From the NCBI RefSeq assembly GCF_001552135.1, contig NZ_BCQP01000027.1, forward strand, positions 62,001-126,000: a stretch of DNA of 64,000 nucleotides, in the 5' to 3' direction. Below, piece by piece: positions 52,199 through 60,724 of this stretch. The stretch's first letter is position 1; each line of letters begins with the position of its first letter. The notes below the pieces were generated by a model. The model did not search any database. It had not been told where the DNA came from and saw only the letters and a program-made list of their open reading frames with translations. The position numbers were made by a program, and so were the translations under genes. Origin of the DNA: Actinomadura chibensis NBRC 106107. GTDB taxonomy: Bacteria; Actinomycetota; Actinomycetes; Streptosporangiales; Streptosporangiaceae.

Positions 52199-53308
52199 CT
52201 AGCCGTACGCGGGGTTGTCGCCCGTGGCGTCGGTGAAGGAGGCGGTGTGCGCGGCGGTGTAGGGCGCGGCGAACGCGTCGAGCGTGCGGTCGAGGTGCGC
52301 CGACCACCACGCGACGAGGGCGGCCGACCCGCGCTCGGCGTCGTCGCCGTGCTCGCCGCCGTCCCCGAGATAGCGGCTCCGCAGCGGCGCCACGTCGCAG
52401 AGCCGCTCCCACCACTCGCGGTGCACCGCCGCCTGGATCTGCCCGGCGTCCAGCGGGAACGCCGACCGGTGCCCGCGGACGAACGCCTCCACCCGGTCGA
52501 GGTCGAGGCCCCGCTCGTCGTCGCAGGCGAACAGCCGCGCCGCCGACCGCACCACCTCGCCCGCGACCGGCCCGGTGGTCAGGCCGTCCCAGCCGAGGAC
52601 GGCCGTCACGTTGCCGGACCCGCCGTAGCGCAGATGACCGGCGTCGAACGCGCCGTGCAGATGCCCGACCGTGCTGACCTCGATCTCCGGCGGCTGGTGC
52701 CCGGCGAACTCGGCGAGCAGGGCGCGCCGCTCCCGCAGCCGCCGCCCGGTCAGCGCGTCGAAGTCGGTGCCGTCGCCGTCGCCGGGGACGTCCCGCAGCA
52801 TCTCCTCGACGGCGGCCGCCGCGGCGGCGGCGCGCGGCGTCGGCACGAGCAGGCTCTGCTGCACCGGCGGCGTCAGCCGGTCGAGGGCCTCGTGCAGGCG
52901 GCCGAGCAGCTCGCCGAGCGCCTCGCACTGGCCGAACGTCAGCTCAAGGCCGCCGCGCCCGCGCCCGCCGACCCACGGGTACAGGACGTAGCCGCGCCCG
53001 GCGGCGGTGACCAGCGTCCGGCCGCCGCGCGCGGGCAGCGGCGCGAGGACGGGCAGGCCCTCCTCGTCCAGCGCCGTCGTGACGGCGTGCTCGAAGAGGA
53101 CGCGCCGGCGGTCGGGCCGGTCGTGCTCGCGCAGGAAGTACTCCCCGGCCGCCGTCCGGACGCGCCACGACCGGCGGCCGGACCCGCCGCGCAGCGGATC
53201 CGCGCCGCCGGCCGCGCCGATCTCCCAGCGCCCGAGCAGCCGCGGCGGCGGTCCGGCGTCGGCGCTCTGCTCCGCGCCCCGCTCTTCGGCGCTGTGTGAC
53301 GTCGGCAC
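52199..53308 (-). CDS. Phosphotransferase (APH)-fold protein with degenerate catalytic motif
   Basis: A 369-residue protein resembling the aminoglycoside/choline kinase-like family. An N-lobe with WRVRTAAGEYFLREHDRPD precedes a C-lobe. The place of the Brenner motif HGDxxxxN reads HGAFDAGH (H218-H225), so catalytic Asp is Ala220 and the metal-binding Asn is His225. The downstream metal Asp of the DWE-type motif is shifted (VLGWDGL). The protein is therefore probably inactive as a kinase or uses altered chemistry. It has no frameshift and normal codon use, so it is under selection rather than decaying. Confidence 0.78.
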   Translation of the reverse strand: MPTSHSAEERGAEQSADAGPPPRLLGRWEIGAAGGADPLRGGSGRRSWRVRTAAGEYFLREHDRPDRRRVLFEHAVTTALDEEGLPVLAPLPARGGRTLVTAAGRGYVLYPWVGGRGRGGLELTFGQCEALGELLGRLHEALDRLTPPVQQSLLVPTPRAAAAAAAVEEMLRDVPGDGDGTDFDALTGRRLRERRALLAEFAGHQPPEIEVSTVGHLHGAFDAGHLRYGGSGNVTAVLGWDGLTTGPVAGEVVRSAARLFACDDERGLDLDRVEAFVRGHRSAFPLDAGQIQAAVHREWWERLCDVAPLRSRYLGDGGEHGDDAERGSAALVAWWSAHLDRTLDAFAAPYTAAHTASFTDATGDNPAYG

Positions 53309-53420
53309 CTCGGCACCTCGGCTGCGTCGGACGGACGATGGTCGAAAGGATGTTCTACGTCGACGCTACACGTCCCGTCCCGCACCGCAAAAGGGAATCG
53401 CGAAAGGGGCCGCGCCCCGA

Positions 53421-53822
53421 TCAGACCCGTTCGAGGATGACCACCGGAATCTGCCGGTCGGTCTTCTTCTGGTATTCGTCGTAGTCGGGCCAGACCGCGG
53501 CCATCTTCCGCCACAGCGCGGGCTTCTCGTCCGGCCCCGCGACCCGCGCGTGGGCGGTGAACCGGTCGCCCTTCACCTGGACCTTCACCTGCGGGTCGGC
53601 CTCGATGTTCTTGAACCAGAGCGGGTCGTCCTCGGCGCCGCCCTTGGACGCCACGACGACGTAGGCGTCGCCGTCCGGCTGGTAGATGAGCGGGGTCGTG
53701 TGCTCCTTGCCGGTGCGGCGCCCCTTGGTGGTGAGCAGCAGCGTCACCGTGCCCTGCCAGTCGTGCCCCTCCGCGCCGTCGGTCTCCTGGTAGCGCTCGA
53801 CGTGTTCTTTCCCGTACAGCAT
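53421..53822 (-). CDS. Deazaflavin (F420)-dependent nitroreductase-family protein, DDN type
   Basis: A 133-residue split-barrel protein of the DDN family, with the signature TTKGRRTGKEHTTPLIYQPDG, VVASKGGAEDDPLWFKN and VKVQVKGDRFTAHARV. Members use reduced F420 to reduce quinones or nitro compounds and are typical of actinobacteria. The ATG at 53822 has AGGAGAG upstream. It stands alone between unrelated genes. Confidence 0.9.
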   Translation of the reverse strand: MLYGKEHVERYQETDGAEGHDWQGTVTLLLTTKGRRTGKEHTTPLIYQPDGDAYVVVASKGGAEDDPLWFKNIEADPQVKVQVKGDRFTAHARVAGPDEKPALWRKMAAVWPDYDEYQKKTDRQIPVVILERV

Positions 53823-53962
53823 CGGTCTCTCCTCGGCGTTGACGTCGTCCCGGACTCGGTGCCGGTGGCCTCGCGTCGCGGCGGCCGTCCGCATAACCTC
53901 CGGACGCCCGATGACCTTCCCAGCCGCGCGCCGCTGATTCCGGCCGTCATTACCCTGGGCGC

Positions 53963-54409
53963 GTGGACGCGGCAGAAACGGCGCGGCGATGCGCCGAGAC
54001 GATGTACGCGCGGGACAAGGTGGCGCAGGACCTGTCCATGCGGGTGACCGAGATAGCGCCCGGACGGGCGTCCCTGCGGATGACGGTCGGCGAGGCGATG
54101 GTCAACGGCCACGAGATAGCGCACGGCGGGTACGTGTTCCTGCTGGCCGACTCCGCGTTCGCCTACGCGTGCAACACCCATGACAGCGTGACGGTCGCCG
54201 CGTCCGCCGACATCGTGTTCGTCGCGCCCGCCCGCGCCGGGGACGTCCTGGAGGCGACCGCCGTCGAGCGCACCCGCTACGGCCGCAGCGGGATCTACGA
54301 CGTGACGGTGCGGCGCGTCCCGGACGGAGCGGTCATCGCGGAGTTCCGCGGCGGCGCGCGCAGCCGCGACCAGCGCGTCCTCGACGGGCCGCCGCCCCCG
54401 CGAGACTGA
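53963..54409 (+). CDS. PaaI-type hotdog thioesterase
   Basis: A 148-residue hotdog-fold protein (VNGHEIAHGGYVFLLADSAFAYACN, VTVAASADIVFVAPARAGDVL). The N of VNGHEIAHGG and D of LADSAFA fit the PaaI active site. PaaI removes CoA from phenylacetyl-CoA intermediates and acts as a proof-reading thioesterase, but no paa genes are in the window. The GTG at 53963 lies 6 nt after TACCCT (53951-53956), so the mRNA is probably leaderless. Confidence 0.87.
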   Translation: MDAAETARRCAETMYARDKVAQDLSMRVTEIAPGRASLRMTVGEAMVNGHEIAHGGYVFLLADSAFAYACNTHDSVTVAASADIVFVAPARAGDVLEATAVERTRYGRSGIYDVTVRRVPDGAVIAEFRGGARSRDQRVLDGPPPPRD

Positions 54410-54442
54410 TGCCGGAGTCCGCGCGGGGGGACGGCGGAGGGG

Positions 54443-55438
54443 TCAGAGGTCGCGCAGGGCGCGGGTGAGGTGGTCGGCGGTGGCGTCGGGTCGCGCCGCC
54501 GTGACGCACAGGTTGTTCATGGCGCGCATGTAGGTGTCGACGTCCGTCGGCTTGTCGAGGTAGAGCGCGCTGGTGAGCTGCTCCAGGTAGACGACGTCGG
54601 AAAGGCCCGGCTCGGCGAAGCGCAGGATCGTGAACGGCCCGCCCGCCGCGGCGTGCCCGCCCGCGCCGAACGGCACGATCTGCAGGGTCACGTTGGGAAG
54701 CTCCGACACCTCGATGAGGTGCTCGATCTGGCGGCGCAGCACGGCCCGCCCGCCGAGGGGGCGGCGGATGACGGCCTCGTCCACGACGGCCCACAGCGTC
54801 GGCGCGCCGGGGGAGGTGAACCGCTCCTGCCGGGTGCGGCGGAGCAGGACGCGCCGCTCGACCTCCTCCTCGGAGGCGTCGGGGAAGCCCAGGCGGACGA
54901 CGGCGCGGGCGTAGTCCTCGGTCTGGAGCAGCCCGGGGACGAACTGCAGCTCGTAGGTCCGCAGCAGGGAGGCCGCCTCCTCCAGGCCGAGGTACACCTC
55001 GAACCAGCTCGGCAGCACGTCGCCGTACCGGTGCCACCAGCCGGGGGTGTTGGCCTCCTTCGCGAGCTGCAGCAGCGGCGCCCGCTCGGCGGGGTCGGAC
55101 ACCCCGTACAGCGTGAGGAGGTCGGAGACGTCGCGCTCCTTGAAGCCGACCCGGCCGAGCTCCATCCGGCTGATCTTGGAGTGCGAGCCGCGGATCTCGT
55201 AGCCGGCCTGCTCGGTGGAGATTCCGCGCGCCTCGCGCAGCCGGCGCAACTGGGCGCCGAGCAGAATGCGCAGGACGGTCGGACCACCGCGCCGCGGATA
55301 ATCGATCAGCCGTCCGGCTGGATCACCTTCGGACGGAGGTGTCGGGGCAGCTGAATCCTGGGCCAAGGGGTCACCAGCCAGTCGAAGGGTCTGCTCGTAG
55401 GACGGAGAGGCACCGACCCATGTTAGAGGATCCCACAC
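54443..55438 (-). CDS. XRE-family regulator with DUF5753 domain
   Basis: A protein of up to 331 residues. The helix-turn-helix is at about 60-115 (GAQLRRLREARGISTEQAGY, SHSKISRMELGRVGFKERD). A DUF5753 domain follows (about 130-325: WFEVYLGLEEAASLLRTYEL, FVPGLLQTEDYARAVVR, YLEQLTSALYLDKP). These regulators are abundant in actinomycetes and usually sit beside a small DUF397 gene; none is next to this one. The start is uncertain: GTG 55438 gives the longest form, but the first ~50 residues are low in family similarity and a TAACAT -10-like box lies inside them. Confidence 0.82.
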   Translation of the reverse strand: MWDPLTWVGASPSYEQTLRLAGDPLAQDSAAPTPPSEGDPAGRLIDYPRRGGPTVLRILLGAQLRRLREARGISTEQAGYEIRGSHSKISRMELGRVGFKERDVSDLLTLYGVSDPAERAPLLQLAKEANTPGWWHRYGDVLPSWFEVYLGLEEAASLLRTYELQFVPGLLQTEDYARAVVRLGFPDASEEEVERRVLLRRTRQERFTSPGAPTLWAVVDEAVIRRPLGGRAVLRRQIEHLIEVSELPNVTLQIVPFGAGGHAAAGGPFTILRFAEPGLSDVVYLEQLTSALYLDKPTDVDTYMRAMNNLCVTAARPDATADHLTRALRDL

Positions 55439-55936
55439 CGTTGTTGGGAAGCGCGGAAAATGCTTCCGCTTGAAAACATCCGGCGCGGGTCTGCCGGGTG
55501 AGGTTCGCGTGGCGATCGCGGGTCGTGCCCGGCCGCCGGGCGGCGCCGGGACCGAAAAGACGCCCGGTGACCAGTGCTGTCAGTGGCGCAATGGCTCCGC
55601 AGCGTGGTCCGATCACGGTGCGTGAGTGCCGCGCCCGACCAATTCCGGGCCCGGCCGCCCCGCCGTTGGCGCGCCAATTGGGGACGGTTCCGCCGCGCGG
55701 GCGCGGCCAATCGGACGGAACATTCCCGCCGGTCGGTATGGCCCGCGAATGACGGCCACTGGGCATTCCGGTGAATTCGCGGTTCGGCGCCGCCGGGGCG
55801 GCCGGGATCTTCGTGACGAAGCTCTCGTCGGAGCGGGGTGATGTTCGGGACGCGCGCGGCGTTGATAAGGCGGAGGGGCGATCGGCGAACAGGCCGCCGC
55901 CGCTCACGCAACGAAGCGAACAGCACTGGGGGGATC
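55439..55936. other. Intergenic region with a palindrome
   Basis: This ~500-bp gap separates divergent regulator and HPF-like genes. GCGGAA-AATGC-TTCCGC (55453-55469) is a perfect inverted repeat 15 bp upstream of the XRE gene start and may be its operator. Base composition is slightly lower in GC than coding DNA and no credible reading frame is seen on either strand. The HPF-like promoter must lie in the right half but I cannot place it. Confidence 0.5.
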
Positions 55937-56245
55937 ATGAACGCGACCCGAGAGCGACCGGAGATCCGGTTCCTCACCTCGGGGGACGTCACGGCGCACG
56001 AGCGCGGGGCGGCCGAGCGCGCTGTCCGCGACGCGCTCGCCGGAGCGCACCACGTCACGTCCGTCAAGGTCACGCTCAGCGTCGTGGCCGACCCGTCGCT
56101 GCCGCGCCCGGCGCTCGCCCAGGCCGTCGTCGACCTCGACGGCCGCCGCGTCCGCGCCCAGGCCGCCGCCCGGCGCATCGACGAGGCCATCGACATGCTC
56201 CGCGAACGCCTGGCGCTGCGGACGTCCGCCCTGCGCACCGGCTGA
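55937..56245 (+). CDS. Short HPF/YfiA-like (S30AE-type) ribosome-associated protein
   Basis: A 102-residue protein with the beta-alpha-beta-beta-beta-alpha pattern of the S30AE N-terminal domain (IRFLTSGDV, ERAVRDALA, VTSVKVTLSVVAD, ALAQAVVDLDGRRVRAQAAA, RRIDEAIDMLRERL). HPF/YfiA proteins sit in the 30S subunit and inactivate ribosomes under stress. This one lacks the C-terminal dimerisation domain of long HPF, so it would act like a short form, or be a divergent relative. GGGGGG precedes the ATG at 55937. A strong terminator follows. Confidence 0.74.
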   Translation: MNATRERPEIRFLTSGDVTAHERGAAERAVRDALAGAHHVTSVKVTLSVVADPSLPRPALAQAVVDLDGRRVRAQAAARRIDEAIDMLRERLALRTSALRTG

Positions 56246-56264
56246 CCCGACCCGACACGCCCCA

Positions 56265-56304
56265 ACGGCGGCGCCCCGCTCCCGGGGCGCCGCCGTCTTT
56301 TCCC
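56265..56304 (+). terminator. Intrinsic terminator after the HPF-like gene
   Basis: A perfect 13-bp stem (ACGGCGGCGCCCC / GGGGCGCCGCCGT) with a 6-nt loop is followed by CTTTTCCCCC. It begins 20 bp after the stop codon. Confidence 0.88.
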
Positions 56305-56340
56305 CCACCTCTGCCCGGGCGCCGCGGCGCAGGCTTAAAC

Positions 56341-56591
56341 GTCGCTGCGGGCTCAGCCGTCGTGGTGCGGGCCAGGCGTCGTGGTGCGGGCCAGGCGTCG
56401 CGGTGCGGGCTCAAGTGTCGCTGCGGGCTTGGGCGTCGTGGTGCGGGCTAGGCGTCGCGGTGCCGGGCTTAGGTGTCGCTGCGGGCTTAGGCGTCGTGGT
56501 GCGGGTTGGGGTGTCGCTGCGGGGCTCAGGTGTCGTGGTGCGGGTTGGGGTGTCGTGGTGCGGGTTGAGGTGTCGCGGTGTGGGCTCAGGT
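56341..56591. repeat. Degenerate minisatellite, 13 units of 18-21 bp
   Basis: The plus-strand unit is close to GTCGTGGTGCGGGCTCAGGC; I count 13 units plus a partial one. Variant units (with GTCGCTGCGG) recur at positions 1, 5, 8 and 10. The array runs directly into the 3' end of the ABC permease gene: its stop codon and last codons (His-Arg-Asp-Thr-stop) are one unit. The array therefore looks like a tandem expansion of that gene's end. Confidence 0.9.
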
Positions 56592-57383
56592 GTCGCGGTG
56601 GCGGAGGGCGGCGGACGCCAGGACGAGCGGCACGACCGCGTACGCCACGAGCAGCGCCGCCGCCGCGCCCGGCGGTAGCAGGTCGCCGTAGATGGAGTCG
56701 TCCGCGTCGCGTCCGGCGATCTGGGCGGGCAGGCCGCCGATCATCACCGAGCCGAGCCGCTCGTCCCACGGCCCCGGCAGGTGGAACACCAGCAGCGGCA
56801 GGACGTGCCAGGCGAACACCAGCGAGACGATCGAGCCCGCCGCCGAGCGCAGCAGCGCGCCGAGCGCGAGGCCGAGCAGCGCGTACACCGCCGGGGTCGC
56901 GCCGACGACGGCGAAGCCGGGCAGCTCGTGCGCGAGGGACGCGCCCTGGTCCGCGAACCGCCGGTCGCGGACGACGAGCCGCGTCCCGACGAGCGAGCCG
57001 AGGGTCACCGCCTCGCCCGCGACCAGCGCGACCGCCCCGACGACAGCGGCTTTGGCGGCGAGGAGCACGCCGCGCCGCGGCACCGCCGTGAACGTCGTAC
57101 GGATCATGCCCGTCCGGTACTCGGACGTGATCGCGAGCACGCCGAGGACGCCGACGCACAGCCCCGCCGCCCACGGCCCGATCTCCTGCAGTGGACGCAG
57201 CTCGAACTTCGCCCGATCAGCGGCGGACATGCCGTCCCATGCCTGCGCCACCTGGACGCCGAGCAGCAGGACGAGCCCGAGCATCAGCGCCGTCGCCGTC
57301 AGCACCCAGTACGTCGACCGGACCGAACGCAGCTTCCACCATTCGGCGGCGACCGCGTCCGCCGCCCCGCGCCGCCCGCTCAC
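56586..57383 (-). CDS. ABC-2 type permease (first of two)
   Basis: A 265-residue membrane protein with about six hydrophobic helices. It shares AAEWWKLRSVRSTYW near the N-terminus and SEYRTGMIRTTFTAVPRR with its neighbour; these are the usual marks of ABC-2 export permeases. With the second permease and the ATPase it forms a heterodimeric exporter. The GTG at 57383 overlaps the preceding stop (GTGA). The C-terminus (ASAALRHRDT) parallels the SFVRRDA end of the paralogue, and its codons are the origin-like unit of the minisatellite downstream. Confidence 0.87.
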   Translation of the reverse strand: MSGRRGAADAVAAEWWKLRSVRSTYWVLTATALMLGLVLLLGVQVAQAWDGMSAADRAKFELRPLQEIGPWAAGLCVGVLGVLAITSEYRTGMIRTTFTAVPRRGVLLAAKAAVVGAVALVAGEAVTLGSLVGTRLVVRDRRFADQGASLAHELPGFAVVGATPAVYALLGLALGALLRSAAGSIVSLVFAWHVLPLLVFHLPGPWDERLGSVMIGGLPAQIAGRDADDSIYGDLLPPGAAAALLVAYAVVPLVLASAALRHRDT

Positions 57384-58156
57384 GCGTCCCTGCGGACGAA
57401 CGAGAACGCGCCGACCGCCAGCGCGACCGCCACGTACACCGCCATCAGCACGGCCGCGACCGGTCCCGGCAGGACGCCGGTGCCGCCGGACGTCCCGGGC
57501 GCCGCCGCGATCTGGCCGGGCAGCGCCTCCGGCAGCAGCGACCAGGCCCGGTCGTCCCACGGCGACGGCAGCAGCCGCGTGAGGACGGGAACCACGATCA
57601 GCAGCCCCAGCATGGACGTGATCGTCGCCGCGGTCGACCGGAGCACCGCGCCGACCGCGTACGTGATCAGCGTCAGGGCCGCTGCCGCCAGCCCCACCCA
57701 CAGCAGATGCGCCGCCGTCGCGCCTGCCGGACCATGGAATGTGGGCACCGCCCGGTCGCCCACGACCGCCTTCCCGCCGAGAAACCCGGCGGCGAGGCTC
57801 GCCAGCGCCGCCACGAGCATGGCGCCCCCGGCCACCCCCGCCTTCGCGGTGAACAGCGTCAGCCGACGCGGCAGCGCGGTGAGGGTCGTCCGGTGCATGC
57901 CGGACGCGTACTCCGACGTCAGCGTCAGGGCTCCCAGCACGATCGCGCACACCGGCAGCGTGACGGCCAGCAACTGGTCCGGGGGAGACGCCTCCATCCT
58001 CGCCCGCTCGGCCGCCGACAGGCCGTCCCAGTAGTGGCCCACGTACCACGAGTACAGGACGCAGAGCAGCATGAACGCCCCGACCGCGCCGAACACGGCC
58101 CCGGTCGAGCGGACCGTGCGGAGCTTGTACCACTCCGCCGCGAACGCATCGATCAC
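57380..58156 (-). CDS. ABC-2 type permease (second of two)
   Basis: A 258-residue paralogue of the downstream permease, with AAEWYKLRTVRSTGAVFG, SEYASGMHRTTLTALPRR and six hydrophobic helices. GTG at 58156 overlaps the ATPase stop. The pair probably forms a heterodimeric channel for a lipid, peptide or antibiotic. A DesK/NarL-type two-component pair divergent from the ATPase is the likely regulator. Confidence 0.87.
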   Translation of the reverse strand: MIDAFAAEWYKLRTVRSTGAVFGAVGAFMLLCVLYSWYVGHYWDGLSAAERARMEASPPDQLLAVTLPVCAIVLGALTLTSEYASGMHRTTLTALPRRLTLFTAKAGVAGGAMLVAALASLAAGFLGGKAVVGDRAVPTFHGPAGATAAHLLWVGLAAAALTLITYAVGAVLRSTAATITSMLGLLIVVPVLTRLLPSPWDDRAWSLLPEALPGQIAAAPGTSGGTGVLPGPVAAVLMAVYVAVALAVGAFSFVRRDA

Positions 58157-59442
58157 GACACCCTCCCCGCAGCCTCAGCGCTGCTTCCTTCTTCGGCGTC
58201 GGCGGGCTCGTCGGTGGGCTCGTCGGTGGGCTCGGCGTCGGCCTTGGTAGCAGCGGCCTTGGTGTCAGCGGCGTCGGTGGCAGCGGGCTCGGTGGCAGCG
58301 GGCTCGGCGGCGAACTCGGCGGCGTTGGCATCGGACTCGGCGTCGGCGGCGTCGGCGTTGGTGGTGGACTCGGCGGCGGCGAAAGCGGACTGGGCGGCGA
58401 AGTCGGCGTTGTCGTCGGCATTGGCGTCGGACTCAGCGGCGGCGGCGTCGGCGGGCTGGGCGTCGGGCTCGGCGGCGGTGGCGGGCTGGGTGGCGGGCTC
58501 GGCGGCGGTGGCGGGCTGGGTGGCGGGCTCGGTGGTGAACTCGGTGGTGCCGGAGGTGAGCGCCATGTACGCCTCTTCCAGCGAGGCGCTGTGCGGCGTC
58601 ACCTCGTGCAGCGGGATGCCCTTCGCGGCGGCCATGTCGCCGATGGCGGCGACGTCCAGCCCGCCGACCGTCAGCCTGCCGCCGTCCCCGGCCGGGCCGC
58701 CGGGGGCGGGTTCGACGCGGCCGCCCGCCGCCTCCAGTACCTCGGTCAGCTCCGCCGGACGCGGCGTCCGGACGAGCACCCCGCGCCCGAACCGCTCCGC
58801 CAGTTCGCGCACGGACGTGTCGGCGATCAGCCGTCCGCGGCCGATGACGATCAGCCGGTCGGCGGTCAGCTCCATCTCGCTCATCAGATGGCTGGAGATC
58901 AGCACGGTCCGGCCCTCGGCGGCGAGCGCCCGCATCAGCTCCCGGATCCAGCGGACGCCGTCCGGGTCCAGGCCGTTCACCGGCTCGTCGAACATGAGCA
59001 CGCCGGGGTCGCCGAGCAGGGTCGCCGCGATCCCGAGCCGCTGCCGCATGCCGAGCGAGAACCCGGCGACCCGCTTGCGCGCCACGCCAGCTAGACCCAC
59101 CTGTTCGAGGACCTCCGTCACCCGCCGCGCCGGGATCCCGTTGCTGCGCGCCAGCCAGCCGAGATGGTCGAACGCCCGGCGCCCGCCGTGTACGGCGCCC
59201 GCGTCCAGCAGCGCGCCGACCTGCCGCATCGGCCGCCGCAGCGCCGCGTACCGGCCGCCGTTCACCAGCGCCTCGCCGGACGTCGCCGCGTCCAGCCCGA
59301 GCAGGACGCGCATCGTCGTCGACTTCCCCGCGCCGTTCGGACCGAGGAAGCCGGTCACCGTCCCGGGCCTGACGGCGAAGGACAGCCGGTCCACCGCCGT
59401 CGTCGCGCCGTAGCGCTTGGTCAGCTCGCGTACTTCGATCAT
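58153..59442 (-). CDS. ABC transporter ATPase with long acidic Ala/Glu/Asp/Thr-rich tail
   Basis: A 429-residue protein. Residues 1-302 are a normal drug-export-type ABC ATPase: Walker A GPNGAGKST, signature FSLGMRQRLGIA, Walker B LMFDEPVNGLDPDG, switch ISSHLMSEME. Residues about 303-429 form a low-complexity acidic tail of near-tandem repeats (PATQPATAAE, ESDANADDNAD, EPTDEPTDEPADAEEG), encoded by repetitive GGCGGGCTC-like DNA at 58190-58560. The frame stays open through to a coupled permease start, so the tail is translated. Tails like this are not part of the family and may come from repeat expansion. ATG 59442 follows GAGGG. Confidence 0.88.
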   Translation of the reverse strand: MIEVRELTKRYGATTAVDRLSFAVRPGTVTGFLGPNGAGKSTTMRVLLGLDAATSGEALVNGGRYAALRRPMRQVGALLDAGAVHGGRRAFDHLGWLARSNGIPARRVTEVLEQVGLAGVARKRVAGFSLGMRQRLGIAATLLGDPGVLMFDEPVNGLDPDGVRWIRELMRALAAEGRTVLISSHLMSEMELTADRLIVIGRGRLIADTSVRELAERFGRGVLVRTPRPAELTEVLEAAGGRVEPAPGGPAGDGGRLTVGGLDVAAIGDMAAAKGIPLHEVTPHSASLEEAYMALTSGTTEFTTEPATQPATAAEPATQPATAAEPDAQPADAAAAESDANADDNADFAAQSAFAAAESTTNADAADAESDANAAEFAAEPAATEPAATDAADTKAAATKADAEPTDEPTDEPADAEEGSSAEAAGRVS

Positions 59443-59585
59443 GCGCTCGACCCTCGTACGGGACGCCTCCTCCGCACATCGGATCGAGGGCGGGCCCGTC
59501 CGTCGGACCGTGCTCCGAGACCGTCCCGTGCGCCTCGGACCCTGGTATGAGGCGGTGCTTCCGGGCGTCCGGATAACGTCGTGAC

Positions 59586-60716
59586 GTGGACGAACCCGAC
59601 CCACATTCCTTTTTCCGGCGGCTGAGCGAGCGCCGGCTGATCAGCCTGGACGCCCTCGCCGCCGTCCTGTACACCTTCGCGCTGCTGGTCCTGCCGGGCG
59701 AGACGGGCGTCACGGCGCTCCTCGCCGTTCCCGTCGCGGCGGCGACCGGGCTGCCGCTCGCGGCGCGGCGGGTGTGGCCCGTCCCGGTGTTCGCCGTCGT
59801 GCTGGCCGCCTCGTCCGCGTCGTTGCCGCTCGACCTGCCGTGGGACTCCTACGCCGCCGCCGCGTTCGCCCTCTACCCGGTCGCGCTCACCCGCCGTCGG
59901 CGGCGCTGGATCCCGACGCCGCTCATCGGGTTCGTCAGCGCCGTCCTCATCTTCGCCGGGGCGATCGCCGGGCCCGCCGACTGGCACGCCGAGACCGCCG
60001 GGCGGGTGCTGATGGGGTTCGCGGTGCTCGGCGCGTCCTGGACGCTCGGCCGGGTCGTCCGCGAGCGCCGCGCGCAGACCGCGCGGTCCGCCCGCCAGCT
60101 CGCCGACCAGGCCGTCTCGGACGAACGGCTCCGCATCGCCCGCGAACTCCACGACGTCGTCGCGCACAGCATGAGCCTCATCGCGGTCAAGGCCGGTGTC
60201 GCGGTGCACGTCGCGGAGGCCCGCCCGGCGGAGGCCGTCGACGCCCTCCGCGTGATCGAGACGACGAGCCGCGCGTCCCTCGCCGAGATGCGCCACCTGC
60301 TCGGCGTCCTCCGGACCGGCGAGGCCGACCTCGCGCCGTCCCCGGGCCTGTCCGGACTGCCCGGCCTCGCCGAGCGCGCCGCGATGGCCGGTGTGCACGT
60401 CGACCTGGAGGTGGACGCAGCCGACCTCCCCGAAGGCGTCGAACTGTCCGCCTACCGGATCGTGCAGGAGGCGGTCACCAACGTCGTCAAGCACGCCGCT
60501 CCCGCCCGCTGCTGCGTCCGCGTCCGGGTGGACGGGCCGCGGGTGCGGATCGACGTGACCGACGACGGGCCGGGCGTCCGCGTCCTCCCCGGCGGGGACG
60601 GGCACGGGCTCATCGGGATGCGCGAGCGCGTCATGATGTACGGCGGCGACTTCACCGCCGGGCCGCGTCCCGAAGGAGGCTTCGCCGTGTCCGCCGCCTT
60701 CGCCTACGAGCCCTAG
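59586..60716 (+). CDS. DesK/NarL-family sensor histidine kinase
   Basis: A 376-residue membrane kinase. Four to five hydrophobic helices (about 20-155) form the sensor. HisKA_3 has the phospho-acceptor His in IARELHDVVAHSMSLI, and a C-terminal HATPase_c follows (YRIVQEAVTNVVKHA, VTDDGPGV, GHGLIGMRERV). The GTG at 59586 lies 6 nt after TAACGT (59574-59579), so the mRNA is probably leaderless. The response regulator follows after 8 bp. Divergent position next to the ABC exporter suggests that it controls the exporter, a common arrangement for antibiotic or envelope-stress sensing. Confidence 0.9.
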   Translation: MDEPDPHSFFRRLSERRLISLDALAAVLYTFALLVLPGETGVTALLAVPVAAATGLPLAARRVWPVPVFAVVLAASSASLPLDLPWDSYAAAAFALYPVALTRRRRRWIPTPLIGFVSAVLIFAGAIAGPADWHAETAGRVLMGFAVLGASWTLGRVVRERRAQTARSARQLADQAVSDERLRIARELHDVVAHSMSLIAVKAGVAVHVAEARPAEAVDALRVIETTSRASLAEMRHLLGVLRTGEADLAPSPGLSGLPGLAERAAMAGVHVDLEVDAADLPEGVELSAYRIVQEAVTNVVKHAAPARCCVRVRVDGPRVRIDVTDDGPGVRVLPGGDGHGLIGMRERVMMYGGDFTAGPRPEGGFAVSAAFAYEP

Positions 60717-60724
60717 GGAGCCCC

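Noticed and set aside
56403..56678. Arg/Gly/Val-repeat small protein on the plus strand
   Set aside because: Translation of the minisatellite; no start signal and unit lengths vary (18-21 bp), so the frame is not conserved.
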